Notes: generated by a model not told the origin, from the letters alone. A stretch of 64,000 nucleotides of DNA from Paenibacillus sp. LHD-38 (GCF_031157315.1 NZ_JAVIFU010000021.1:1-64000); one strand, 5' to 3'; counted from the stretch's first letter, positions 33,193 to 41,726 are shown. Numbers and translations: made by a program.

Positions 33193-33831
33193 ATGATCAG
33201 AAATCGCATGAGTTTGGGGAGAAAGCTGCTGGAATTGTTTTGGGCGTTCTTTTGCATCGGACCATCTACCCTTGGCGGCGGATATGCGATGATACCGATT
33301 ATTGAAAGGGAGATTGTCGGTAAGCGAGGTTGGTTGGACAGCAGTGAAATGAATGATATCCTTTCTCTCGCAGGCTCAGCGCCAGGGGGCGTAGGCGTTA
33401 ATGCAGCGGCTTTTATCGGCTATCGGATAGGAGGCGTATTGGGAGCTATTGCTGCCGTTACCGGCATAACTCTTCCTACCTTTGGTATCGTATTTATGCT
33501 CAGTTTTGTATATGGATGGTTGGATGAATATCCTAAAGTCATCGCTGCGCTCAAAGGCATACATGCTGCTGTCATTGGATTGATTCTAGTCGCTGCGTAT
33601 AGGCTGGCACGCACCTCGTTGATTGACAAAACAACGGCAGGGGTTGCCGTCATCACCTTAGCGGTCCTGCTATTCGCAAATATTAATCCTACTTTGGTTA
33701 TTATTGCTGGATTGTTTATTGGCATCATACTCGTGAAGGCAAAGGAATGGCTTGGGGTAAAGGTGAATACCGAGAAGCCGCTGGCTTACGTCCGCAAGAC
33801 CGAGCTGGTCTATCCGGAGTATTATATTTAA
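33193..33831 (+). CDS. chrA: Chromate transporter half, ChrA N-half type, 212 aa
   Basis: Short-chain CHR-family protein, one half of a bipartite chromate/anion transporter. It has about six spans and the CHR signature FWAFFCIGPSTLGGGYAMIPI near the start, then LAGSAPGGVGVNAAAFIGYRIGG. ATG 33193 is preferred because GGAGGGTGG lies 5 nt upstream; GTG 33184 is inside that site. The second half follows 10 bp later, and the two would insert in opposite orientations to form one transporter. Substrate may be chromate or another oxyanion such as sulfate, which would suit the sulfatase genes nearby; the latter is speculation. Confidence 0.88.
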   Translation: MIRNRMSLGRKLLELFWAFFCIGPSTLGGGYAMIPIIEREIVGKRGWLDSSEMNDILSLAGSAPGGVGVNAAAFIGYRIGGVLGAIAAVTGITLPTFGIVFMLSFVYGWLDEYPKVIAALKGIHAAVIGLILVAAYRLARTSLIDKTTAGVAVITLAVLLFANINPTLVIIAGLFIGIILVKAKEWLGVKVNTEKPLAYVRKTELVYPEYYI

Positions 33832-33841
33832 GGAGGCAAGT

Positions 33842-34378
33842 ATGCTGTTATGGGAGTTGTTTTTGACCTTTCTTAGAATCGGATTTGTTTCATTCGGAGG
33901 CGGTTATGCGGTCATTCCAATAATTCAATATAAAGTTGAACAAGAGCATTGGATGTCGAGCTATCAATTTCAAGAGGTTGTTTCATTGGCGGGAATGGCC
34001 CCAGGCCCAATCGCCACGAATACGGCTACGTTAATCGGTTATCATACGTATGGGATTTGGGGAGCCATTGCCAGCACGTTGGGCATCATTTTGCCCTCAT
34101 TGCTTGTTATTATCATCCTTGCGGGTTTGTTCTACCGAATGAATCAGAATAAATGGGTGAAGTCATCCTTTTATGGTCTACGGCCTATTATTGTCGGGTT
34201 AATCGTGTATGCGGCTATCCATTTTGGCTTGACCGAGATGGATAGACAGTCGATAGGCTGGACATCAATAGCAACCTTAATGCTATGCGCAGGGGCAGTG
34301 TTCGGCATACTGAAGTTCAAGCTGCATCCGTTTATCGTTATTTTGCTGTCAGGGGTTATTGGCATTGTTATTTTTTAA
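33842..34378 (+). CDS. chrA: Chromate transporter half, ChrA C-half type, 178 aa
   Basis: Second short-chain CHR protein, starting FLRIGFVSFGGGYAVIPIIQYKVE, with LAGMAPGPIATNTATLIGY and about six spans. It has a good ribosome binding site (AAGGAGGCAAGT) and is cotranscribed with the first half. The gene converges with the ROK repressor, overlapping by 4 nt at the stops. Two-gene CHR transporters of this kind are common in Bacillaceae. Confidence 0.88.
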   Translation: MLLWELFLTFLRIGFVSFGGGYAVIPIIQYKVEQEHWMSSYQFQEVVSLAGMAPGPIATNTATLIGYHTYGIWGAIASTLGIILPSLLVIIILAGLFYRMNQNKWVKSSFYGLRPIIVGLIVYAAIHFGLTEMDRQSIGWTSIATLMLCAGAVFGILKFKLHPFIVILLSGVIGIVIF

Positions 34379-35574
34379 AATATGTCCATTGCTTTCCACA
34401 CCATAAGCGCCGCGCCGGTCGCTACGGCATCCTCTTTCAACAGCCCTTTGGAAAATACGGGAACATACTCAGGAAAATAATACGTATTCTTTTGGGCAGT
34501 CTCAACGGCGATCTGGAAGAAAAGATCATGAGAATTAACCAGCGTGCCGCCAAGTATAATCGTCTCAGGATGAAACACATTAATTAAGTTGGCCAGTCCA
34601 ATGCCGAAATGTCTCGCAGCTCGAAGGAATAATTCTATAGCGTAAGGGCTGTTCTGGGATAATTCTCTCAGCAGCATGTCATACTGAATCTTATCGGGAG
34701 CGACATGGTAACGAGATACAAGTTCATCTCTTCCCATCTTGGCTTCGGAACGCGCTTGCTTCTCCAGTGCTTGTACGGAGACAAAAGCTTCCAATGCGCC
34801 ATAGTTCCCATGCTCCTGCAATCTGGGACCGTCTGTTTGAATAATCATTTGACCAATCGAGCCTTCCATATCGACCGTTCCATGAACAATTCGACCGTAA
34901 GACATCATAGCAGATCGCAAGCTGACTCCTGCATGTACGTAAAGCATATGTTGTACATGCTCACTGCGCATAGCCCAATGCTCGCCAAGGAGAGCTGTAT
35001 TCGCACCATTATCCAAATAAGCGGGAATGCCGGTCGCCTCTTTGATAAGGCTGCAAATTGATACATCCGTCCATCCGTTGGCGGGAAAATAGAGTGGTTT
35101 CTTAATAATGCCCTTTTCTCTATCGAGAGGACCTACCGCACCAATGCCGATGCCAATGACCTGACTTTTTTCGAGCCGATGATCTTTTAACAGCGACAGC
35201 ATTTGCTTCGAGACGTATTTGACGAATAGCTCTGGTGTCATGTCATCGTCCATCCTCCACCGTATGAAGGATTTGGGATTCATTTGCATATCAAACAAGC
35301 CCAAAGAGGAATAAAACCGTGATATCTCCAATCCAAAAAAATATCCATAAAAGGGGTTGATCTGAAAAAGGATAGGTTTTCTCCCTCCTTTAGAAGGGCC
35401 AAGGCCAGATTCCTCTATCAGGTTATCCTCAAGCAGTTCCTCGAGGAACCGATTCATCGTGCTGGTTGTTATTTTATAAAAGGACAGGAGATCAGCTTTT
35501 GATACGACTCCCTGCTCGGCTATACGCTGATAAAGATTTTTTTTAAAAGTTTGCCTGAATAATTGGTTATCCAT
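34375..35574 (-). CDS. ROK-family transcriptional repressor (NagC/XylR type), 399 aa
   Basis: An N-terminal winged helix (about 15-65; VSKADLLSFYKITTSTMNRFL) is followed by a ROK sugar-kinase-like domain (GIGIGAVGPLDREKG, PAYLDNGANTALLGEHW, NVFHPETIILGG). The usual ROK zinc-site region around 245-260 looks altered (GSIGQMIIQTDGPRLQEHGNYGALEAFVS), without the expected Cys cluster. Such proteins repress sugar-use genes and release DNA on binding a sugar. It is divergent from the formylglycine-generating enzyme gene, so it may control the sulfatase module. RBS AAGGA precedes the ATG. Confidence 0.85.
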   Translation of the reverse strand: MDNQLFRQTFKKNLYQRIAEQGVVSKADLLSFYKITTSTMNRFLEELLEDNLIEESGLGPSKGGRKPILFQINPFYGYFFGLEISRFYSSLGLFDMQMNPKSFIRWRMDDDMTPELFVKYVSKQMLSLLKDHRLEKSQVIGIGIGAVGPLDREKGIIKKPLYFPANGWTDVSICSLIKEATGIPAYLDNGANTALLGEHWAMRSEHVQHMLYVHAGVSLRSAMMSYGRIVHGTVDMEGSIGQMIIQTDGPRLQEHGNYGALEAFVSVQALEKQARSEAKMGRDELVSRYHVAPDKIQYDMLLRELSQNSPYAIELFLRAARHFGIGLANLINVFHPETIILGGTLVNSHDLFFQIAVETAQKNTYYFPEYVPVFSKGLLKEDAVATGAALMVWKAMDIF

Positions 35575-35790
35575 TTTTATCCTTACTTATCCCATTTATT
35601 TTGGGGGGAATTATTTATATTCTTATCATAACCTAATTTTTTGTCGGTAGCTAGAGCTTGAGAAAGCTAATTCCGCCACCTTCAGCGTTGCTTGCTTCCG
35701 TATACAAACTATTTACATTATTATAGTGTCAGGACAAGCCGGTATAGACGTCTCCGACATTTGAAACATTTGCCATTGGGGGTCAGACAG

Positions 35791-36750
35791 TTGGAAAAAA
35801 AAACATCATGCTGCGTAGCAGCCAGGGAAGCTTCGCATGCAAAAAAAGAAAAGATACAATTCCATGTTAAAAAGCCTGAGGTTTTCGATAAGCCGACGTG
35901 GGACACTATGGCAACCATACCAAAGGGAACTTTCACGATGGGGACCGATGCTGGGGACGGATTTCCTGCTGATGGAGAAGGTCCGATGCGCCAGGTAACG
36001 GTCGATGGTTTTCAGATATCGCCTTATGCGGTTACAAACGCCGATTTTCAGCTATTCGTGGATGCTACCGGATATGTGACGGAAGCGGAGCAATTTGGCT
36101 GGTCTTACGTTTTTCATTTATTAGCATCCGAAGAGACGAGAGCGCGAGTCACGGACGTGCCGCAGTCCGTGCCTTGGTGGCTGGCCGTCAAGGGAGCGTA
36201 TTGGGCTGCTCCCGAGGGGCCCGATTCCAGTATCGTTGATCGGTTGGATCACCCGGTCGTTCATGTATCTTGGAATGATGCGGACGCTTATTGCCGCTGG
36301 GCGGGGGTGCGTCTGCCTACGGAAGCAGAGTGGGAGTACGCGGCGCGCGGGGGATTGGAGAGAAGAACGTATCCATGGGGGGACTTGCTGAAGCCTGACA
36401 GCGAGCATCGCTGCAATATATGGCAAGGAAAGTTTCCGATTAAGAATAACGCAAGCGACGGCTACGTAGGGACTGCCCCTGTACATGCCTATTCACCGAA
36501 CGGCTACGGCCTTTACAATATGTCTGGTAATGTGTGGGAGTGGTGCCAGGATTGGTTCAGTCCTGCATATCACCGGCAATCCTCCGGGACAAATCCGCTG
36601 TTCAACCAGCCTACAGGGAGACGGTCGATGCGCGGGGGCTCGTACCTATGCCACCGTTCCTACTGCAACCGCTATAGGGTTGCGGCGCGAAGCTCGAATA
36701 CGCCGGACAGCTCTACCGGGAATTGCGGATTTCGAGTTATTCAATCATAG
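35791..36750 (+). CDS. Formylglycine-generating enzyme (sulfatase maturase), copy 1, 319 aa
   Basis: SUMF1/FGE-type enzyme. It converts the active-site Cys of sulfatases into formylglycine with O2 and copper. The catalytic Cys pair is present in GGSYLCHRSYCNRYR at C287 and C292, as in human SUMF1. Other landmarks are FTMGTDAGDGFPADGEGP, LPTEAEWEYAARGG and GNVWEWCQDWFSP. The start was placed at TTG 35791 because GGGGG lies 8 nt upstream and the following EKKTSCC aligns with the N-terminal SCC of copy 2; the frame runs open to 35692. It is divergent from the ROK gene. The partner sulfatase is encoded at 38603-40063 next to copy 2. Confidence 0.9.
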   Translation: MEKKTSCCVAAREASHAKKEKIQFHVKKPEVFDKPTWDTMATIPKGTFTMGTDAGDGFPADGEGPMRQVTVDGFQISPYAVTNADFQLFVDATGYVTEAEQFGWSYVFHLLASEETRARVTDVPQSVPWWLAVKGAYWAAPEGPDSSIVDRLDHPVVHVSWNDADAYCRWAGVRLPTEAEWEYAARGGLERRTYPWGDLLKPDSEHRCNIWQGKFPIKNNASDGYVGTAPVHAYSPNGYGLYNMSGNVWEWCQDWFSPAYHRQSSGTNPLFNQPTGRRSMRGGSYLCHRSYCNRYRVAARSSNTPDSSTGNCGFRVIQS

Positions 36751-36768
36751 CTGCTTATATTACGGCAA

Positions 36769-36948
36769 GTGTCAGAGAAGCTGGAAGCGATCAATCAGAA
36801 CATGCTGTCAGTATCGAATATTTATTTTCTGGATTCCAAAATACGCGATTGGCTTCGCAATGACGCTCGTATATCCGAATACGAAAGATATAAATCGCTC
36901 CAGGAAGTGATCGAAACGGTCAATCAAACGGGGAACTATTTCAAGTAA
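36769..36948 (+). pseudogene. Fragment of a YesM-type sensor kinase (extracellular domain)
   Basis: In frame up to the TAA at 36946, the translation reads EKLEAINQNMLSVSNIYFLD then SKIRDWLRNDARISEYERYK. It resembles the start of the Cache sensor of the next fragment (LTAISNLYFANSNLYELLK). No start, ribosome binding site or kinase domain remain. Homology is short, so the assignment is tentative. Confidence 0.5.
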
Positions 36949-36970
36949 AACTTCGACAAGAGGGAAGAAA

Positions 36971-37552
36971 ATGTGGAAAAGTTTGATTATCAAAAAAAGC
37001 AGCGTTCAAAGAAAGATATTGCTCTCCTTCCTGTGCTTGATCATGTTTCCTCTCGTATTATTCGGTTATGTCTCCCTAACGATTTCTAAGGATACAATCA
37101 GGGAGAAGGCGACTGCCTCGAACCTAAGTATGCTTGATTTGATTTCGGATAAACTACACATTATGGCATCTAATCTGACGGCCATCTCCAATCTTTATTT
37201 CGCCAACAGCAATCTGTATGAACTATTGAAACCGCCTAATGGGCTGGGGATCTACGAAGAGAAAGCCAAACGCGATTTCTTGACCACGACGATGATCAAT
37301 TATAAATACGCCTACACATGGATGGATTACAATACAACCTTATTCGGAACGAACGGGTTCGAATTGCACACGCTATATGAGGGAAGAAAGATTGGCCTTG
37401 ATTCTCTTAAGGCTGAATCGTGGTATAAGAAAGCGGTTAAGGAAAACGGAGGCATTGTATGGGTGTCCGATCCGTCCCCGAAGCTGAGCCCTACCGGCTC
37501 CAAAGTATGGATTGGGCTCATGCATCCAATTGCTTTTGCTTTTCTGCGATAA
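36971..37552 (+). pseudogene. Truncated YesM-type sensor histidine kinase, N-terminal 193 codons
   Basis: A normal start (AGAGGGAAGAAA before ATG) leads into a basic N terminus, one membrane span (ILLSFLCLIMFPLVLFGYVS) and part of an extracellular Cache domain ending near SPTGSKVWIGLMHPI. There the frame runs into unrelated sequence and stops. The second membrane span, HAMP and kinase domains are absent. The break point abuts a minus-strand fragment of a binding-protein gene, so two rearranged genes meet here. It could still make a membrane-anchored stub. Confidence 0.8.
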
Positions 37553-37580
37553 TTTTATCGTTGACTGCTGATTTGAGTTT
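37526..37580 (-). pseudogene. Tiny fragment of an LplA-type binding-protein C terminus
   Basis: The minus strand reads KSAVNDKIIAEKQKQL, nearly the same as the end of the intact binding protein at 53203-54747 (KSAGVEKIIAEKQKQLDEW). Only about 17 codons remain. Its place and strand fit a collapsed copy of the 53-63 kb block. Confidence 0.65.
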
Positions 37581-37603
37581 CTGTATGAACTAAAGATCAT
37601 AGC

Positions 37604-38587
37604 TTAAGCATCGGCGGCACAGCGGAAGCCCATATTACCCGTGGAACTGTCCGGTGTATTCTGGCTGCGGGCAGCTACACGGTAGCGGTTGCAGTAGGAT
37701 ATGTGACATAAATAGGATCCGCCGCGCATCACACGGCTTGTTCCGCTCGACGGACCGATTGGGTTCACCCGCTGCCCGTTCACATGAAAGGCCGGGCTGA
37801 ACCAGTCCGCGCACCACTCCCAGACATTACCGGCCATATGGTACAGGCCATATCCGTTCGGTTCAAAGGCTTGTACGGGTGCCGTCCCGACGTATCCGTC
37901 ACTGGCGTTATTTTTTTTCGGGAATTTCCCCTGCCATATGTTGCACATGTGCTTCTCGTCGGGTTTGATCTCATCTCCCCATGGATATCGTTTCTGAACG
38001 AGACCTCCCCGGGCTGCAAACTCCCATTCCGCCTCCGTCGGCAACCGTTTGCCTGCCCATCTGCAGTAAGTATCCGCATCGTTCCAAGAGGTATGAACGA
38101 CCGGGTGGTCGAGCCTTTCTTCGATTCCGGAGCCGGGCCATTCCGGAGCGCGCCAGTTGGTGCCTACGACGGCCAGCCACCACGGGGTTTGCCTGGTCGA
38201 GCCTATGATCTTGACTCCGGTTTCGGGCACAAACAGATGAAAAACATACGACCATCCGAACTTCTCCGCATCCGATACATACCCGGTTGCGTCTACAAAT
38301 ATCTTGAATTCCAAATTCGTTACCGTATACGGATCGATATAAAATGGAGCCACAGTGACGGCCCGCACCGGACCCTCTCCATCGGAAGGAAAACCTTCTC
38401 GATCGTCAGTACCCATCAGAAACTCCCCGCCCGGCAAGTAAATCATATTTTGTTTGACAGGTTGTGTTAAAAGAGACCCCGGATTCGTTTCATTCGTTTT
38501 TTCCCTTCTGTCAAAAATGGACGTCAAGGAAGCCTGAGTTCGGGAAACAGAGCAGCAAGAAGGCTTAAGCGGATCTGTCATATTCAT
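37604..38587 (-). CDS. Formylglycine-generating enzyme (sulfatase maturase), copy 2, 327 aa
   Basis: Second SUMF1/FGE-type enzyme, close paralog of copy 1 (shared FVDATGYV, FGWSYVFHL, RLPTEAEWE, SDGYVGTAPV). The catalytic cysteines are C294 and C299 in GGSYLCHISYCNRYR. It starts 15 bp after the sulfatase stop on the same strand, so it is cotranscribed with the enzyme it presumably matures. Having two maturases for one visible sulfatase is unusual. A conserved CC pair sits near both N termini (PSCCSV here). No signal peptide, so maturation occurs in the cytoplasm. Confidence 0.92.
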   Translation of the reverse strand: MNMTDPLKPSCCSVSRTQASLTSIFDRREKTNETNPGSLLTQPVKQNMIYLPGGEFLMGTDDREGFPSDGEGPVRAVTVAPFYIDPYTVTNLEFKIFVDATGYVSDAEKFGWSYVFHLFVPETGVKIIGSTRQTPWWLAVVGTNWRAPEWPGSGIEERLDHPVVHTSWNDADTYCRWAGKRLPTEAEWEFAARGGLVQKRYPWGDEIKPDEKHMCNIWQGKFPKKNNASDGYVGTAPVQAFEPNGYGLYHMAGNVWEWCADWFSPAFHVNGQRVNPIGPSSGTSRVMRGGSYLCHISYCNRYRVAARSQNTPDSSTGNMGFRCAADA

Positions 38588-38602
38588 GGCCTCACTTTCC
38601 CC

Positions 38603-40063
38603 CTATAAACCTAATCGAACATACTGCTCAAGCGGAGCTTCATTTGCTTCCATAAGCTGCTTGAGCATTCCGATCATGTTTGTCTCGACATTCTGATCCT
38701 GAATAGGATGTTGCTGAAACGGATCCTCGTTAACGTCAAATAGCAATGTTCCCAAGGAATGGAAATGGCCATGCCCGGCTGACTCAACCTTCAACGTTTG
38801 TATTCCCTTCGTAAAGGAGAACGGCTCTTGTAAACTGATCTCCTGCAGCTCCTTCAATGAGAACCTGCTGCGCATATGAGTCGGCATCAGAGTGTAGTTG
38901 TATAACGGAGTATTATCCTTAGAAACCGGAGCACGCATATAGACGTAGCGGCCGTCCGTCACATTCACATGTGCGCCATGCACTCCGTAAAGAGCGGCCT
39001 CGCGTACCCGAAGGTCACTGGCTATCGTTTCCTTAAGAACCTTCCCCTGCATATCCACAGGAATGTCCAGTCCAAAAAATTCAAGCAAAGTTGGAGCTAA
39101 ATCGATGGTCTGCACCAAGCTGTTCCTGCGTTCATTGCATCTTCCGCTTCGCGGGTCCCATATGAAAAGTGGCATATGGGCAATCTCGTTGTAGAACGGC
39201 ATGATTACTTTGGCCCACCAATCATGTTCCCCTAGTAAATACCCATGGTCGGTATTTACTATAAGCATCGTGTCCTTCCACAGATCCAATTCATCCATGG
39301 TATCAAGCACTTTGCCGAGATAGTGGTCGCACATGCTGAGTAGGGCCGCATATTCAAACCGGACGTGTTCGATTTCTTCCTTCGTTTCTTTTACTGGGCC
39401 GTAAGGAGGCCAATCAAAATGTTTTCCCTCGTACTTATGCGGATATAAGTCGCGATATTTTTGCGGCGCATAGAAAGGCTCGTGCGGGTCAAATGTTTCT
39501 ATCTGGACGAACCATCGGTCCTCCATATGGTTCGTCCGTATAAACTCCAAGCCCTTCTCCATCGTTTGCGCTTGCGGAAAATCCTGCTCTTCCCGAATAT
39601 ATTTACGGTTAACCCAATCTTGCCGCATCCACTGGTCCTTTTGCTTCGTGGCGATCATCTCCGGTATCTGCGGATCGGCTACCTCCCCCTTCCATGGATC
39701 GCCTTCCTGCCCGCGAATCAGCTCATATGAGCTGTATCGGGTGTGATAGGTGCCGCCACCGTCTTCCCAGTAGTGCTGGTGATCGGTTACCAGATGCGAG
39801 TAAACACCATTCTTCTTGAGCAACTCTGGCATGGAGTCATCGAAAGGTTCTATCGGGCCCCAACTGCGGTGAAGAAAGTTGTATCGCCCCGTGTGAAGCT
39901 CCCGTCGCGCAGGCATACAAGGCATACTTCCCACATAAGCCTGGTCAAAAACAACGGTTTTCTCGGCCAGCCTTGCAAAATTCGGTGCATGAATCCAATC
40001 GCATCCGTAAGGAGGAAGCATGTGTCTATTCAACGTGTCAAACATAAGCATAATAGCCTTCAT
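38603..40063 (-). CDS. Cys-type sulfatase, 486 aa
   Basis: Type I sulfatase of the alkaline-phosphatase fold. The modification motif is CMPAR starting at C49 (C-x-P-x-R); this Cys becomes formylglycine through the maturases encoded beside it. Metal-site pieces are LMFDTLN near the start and VNTDHGYLLGEHDWWAK around residue 270. There is no signal peptide, so it would act inside the cell on sulfated sugars or small sulfate esters. It is the first intact gene of a two-gene unit with FGE copy 2. The substrate is unknown; the glycan-use setting favours a sulfated carbohydrate. Confidence 0.9.
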   Translation of the reverse strand: MKAIMLMFDTLNRHMLPPYGCDWIHAPNFARLAEKTVVFDQAYVGSMPCMPARRELHTGRYNFLHRSWGPIEPFDDSMPELLKKNGVYSHLVTDHQHYWEDGGGTYHTRYSSYELIRGQEGDPWKGEVADPQIPEMIATKQKDQWMRQDWVNRKYIREEQDFPQAQTMEKGLEFIRTNHMEDRWFVQIETFDPHEPFYAPQKYRDLYPHKYEGKHFDWPPYGPVKETKEEIEHVRFEYAALLSMCDHYLGKVLDTMDELDLWKDTMLIVNTDHGYLLGEHDWWAKVIMPFYNEIAHMPLFIWDPRSGRCNERRNSLVQTIDLAPTLLEFFGLDIPVDMQGKVLKETIASDLRVREAALYGVHGAHVNVTDGRYVYMRAPVSKDNTPLYNYTLMPTHMRSRFSLKELQEISLQEPFSFTKGIQTLKVESAGHGHFHSLGTLLFDVNEDPFQQHPIQDQNVETNMIGMLKQLMEANEAPLEQYVRLGL

Positions 40064-40089
40064 CGTATTCCCTCACCTTCAAGAATTGT

Positions 40090-40371
40090 CTATTTATCTG
40101 AATGTATCTGGAGCATATTTAATGGCAAGCGAATAGAGACTACCGTACCGCGGCTTTCGAATGAATCCTTGCGCACCCCGTATTGACTTCCATACTGCAA
40201 AACAATCCGTGCATGTACATTAGCAATACCTAGTGACTGTTGTCTCCCATACCCAAGCTGGGCATTTTCTGATAGCAGAGTCAGCATACTGTTGATCTCC
40301 GCTAGACGGTCAGGACGAATGCCCGGCCCGTTATCCGCTACTTCAATCACCAGATCGGTTCGCCCCTTCTT
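40090..40371 (-). pseudogene. C-terminal ATPase fragment of a YesM-type histidine kinase
   Basis: Keeps the G1 box (EVADNGPGI) and the terminal part (SLGIANVHARIVLQYGSQYG, GTVVSIRLPL) of a LytS/YesM kinase. The sensor, HAMP and phospho-acceptor His are lost. The upstream edge fuses directly to a GH3 fragment near 40372. It sits 26 bp before the sulfatase start. Confidence 0.8.
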
Positions 40372-40643
40372 TAAGCTCTCCATCATTCTGCAACCCGGAT
40401 ACATAGGCCGTCCCCATTGCCGATGCCAATGCAGGGTCCTCCCCGTAGGTTTCTCCCTGACGCCCGAAGCGTGAATCGCGCGAAATATCCAGTACCGGAG
40501 CGAATGAATGCATAGCTCCTACTGCTAGTGCCTGTTTACTCACGATTTCCGCCATTTCTTTGTGAAATCCCGGATTCCATGTCGAGCCAATCTCGATACC
40601 GGAGGAAAGCTTGTCGCTTCCGGCATCAACGCACCGGTTAACG
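40372..40643 (-). pseudogene. GH3 beta-glycosidase fragment
   Basis: Minus-strand translation gives GSTWNPGFHKEMAEIVSKQA, VLDISRDSRFGRQGETYGED and SGLQNDGELKEG. This closely matches residues about 115-200 of the intact GH3 at 58318-60768, with DNA similarity near 90 percent by eye. The fragment is joined at 40372 to a kinase remnant and at about 40643 to an LplB remnant, in the same relative order as the intact block. It is missing the catalytic Asp region. Confidence 0.88.
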
Positions 40644-40872
40644 CCTACTCGAAATTTTTGAAACCTATCCAATCGCTGCCTCAGATCCCTTTGGAAAAAT
40701 TGATATTCTTGAAAGCAATAACAATTCCGAACATAGGCAGGTAATTATTGAGTACAAGATACAGCAATCCCGGTACCGTCATTAGTGTAAGCGGAATAAA
40801 CTTTTTGAAACCTCTCTTTTTTATCTTTTTCGTCTGTTTTTCTTCATTCATTATGACTGATGCTTCTGCCAA
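40644..40872 (-). pseudogene. LplB permease N-terminal fragment
   Basis: The TTG start at 40872 follows GAGGGGAT, as in the intact LplB at 62681. The sequence RGFKKFIPLTLMTVPGLLYL is almost identical to it, then NNYLPMFGIVIAFK. A stop at 40681 ends the frame after 63 codons; similarity continues out of frame to about 40644, where it fuses to the GH3 fragment. The promoter-side repeats upstream are conserved. Confidence 0.88.
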
Positions 40873-40948
40873 GTAAATCCCCTCATTCCCTCTTTCTTTG
40901 TTTCTCTATATGCTTATCATAAAACAATGCTGAAACCGTCACTAACAG

Positions 40949-40983
40949 TTTGCTGACTTTTTCGTTATCGCTTTGCTGACTTT
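40949..40983 (-). promoter_or_regulatory. Tandem operator AAAGTCAGCAAA, copy at the decayed lplB
   Basis: Two identical 12-mers TTTGCTGACTTT (AAAGTCAGCAAA on the gene strand) at 40949-40960 and 40972-40983, 23 bp apart. They lie 77 bp before the TTG start of the decayed lplB. The same pair precedes the binding-protein gene at 54747 and lplB at 62681. Two direct repeats about two helical turns apart fit an AraC-type dimer such as the YesN protein at 54856. Confidence 0.75.
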
Positions 40984-41250
40984 TTTAAAAGCAAACAAGA
41001 AAGCCTCCTGTTGATCAAATGAGGGTTGGCACAAGTAATGAGAGAGCATACTTTTCAGCCCTTTCGCTTCCCAATAGGAAGTCGGAAGGGCGTTATTTGT
41101 GTTTCGAGACATTTCCCAGGCATCCCGTCTGGAATTAATTGCCCCATCCACCATGACCCCTGTGTTTAAGTAAGCCCGAATCAGTTTAAGGACGCGCTTG
41201 TTCGTCACTTTCCGCGCGATCCTCGCCATGAGCATGTCGTGGTTGGCTCT
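40984..41250 (-). pseudogene. Deleted group II intron reverse transcriptase/maturase remnant
   Basis: The minus strand reads NHDMLMARIARKVTNKRVLK and AYLNTGVMVDG, the RT region just before the catalytic YADD block of group II intron proteins. It then jumps to SRRDAWEMSRNTNNALPTSY and WEAKGLKSML, the C-terminal maturase end. The catalytic centre is deleted. The ends of the intron RNA were not found. Boundaries are approximate. Confidence 0.7.
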
Positions 41251-41279
41251 TGGCTCTAACGGTAGGCATTCGCCAGCCC

Positions 41280-41374
41280 CTATTCTTCATACATTCGCCC
41301 ATCTCTAAAACTAATAATGCGCTTTGCCTGCCTCGCAATCAACCTATCATGCGTAATCAAAACAATTTTATTGA
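41280..41374 (-). pseudogene. ABC transporter ATPase C-terminal fragment
   Basis: About 30 codons read KIVLITHDRLIARQAKRIIS then RDGRMYEE-stop. This is the H-loop and tail of an efflux-type (LolD/MacB-like) ATPase. Nothing else of the gene is present; it abuts the intron-protein remnant. Confidence 0.65.
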
Positions 41375-41589
41375 GTGAATAAATAGGGTTGAAAATCCCT
41401 TTATTTTCTGTACTTTCATTTCCAATAATCAACCATATTTATATTGGAATAATAAGGGAATACCCTGGTTTATTCAACTATGAAGAGACTTAAGATCTAA
41501 AATGCGTAATATGTCTGACCACATTTGCGGCGCAACGGCGATAAGACCACAGAAGGCTCCCTTCAAAATTGATTGCTGTATCGTCGATC

Positions 41590-41726
41590 GTCGGGAATGA
41601 GATAATGTTCTTGTCAAAATCGGGAATGGGATAAAGTTCTTGTCAATTGGTCGTGACAACAACTTTATCCCATAAAACAAAAAAACCGCGATTTACGCGG
41701 CATTTAATGAGATAATGATCTTGTCA
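41590..41726. repeat. Cluster of IS-end-like repeats (IS21-type arrangement)
   Basis: The motif TGAGATAATGTTCTTGTCA recurs with small changes: direct copies near 41597-41616, 41626-41645 and 41708-41726, and one inverted copy near 41654-41672. Multiple repeats of this kind are found at ends of IS21-family elements, yet no transposase remains. It could be two fused IS ends. From 41375 to 41816 nothing else was recognised. Confidence 0.45.

Noticed and set aside
40942..41235. 97-codon frame as an intact group II intron protein or a new small protein
   Set aside because: It joins the early RT region to the maturase tail and lacks the YADD centre, and its last codons run into the operator repeats of the decayed lplB.
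41474..41680. 68-codon minus-strand frame
   Set aside because: It consists mostly of the IS-end-like repeats and has no start signal or family features.
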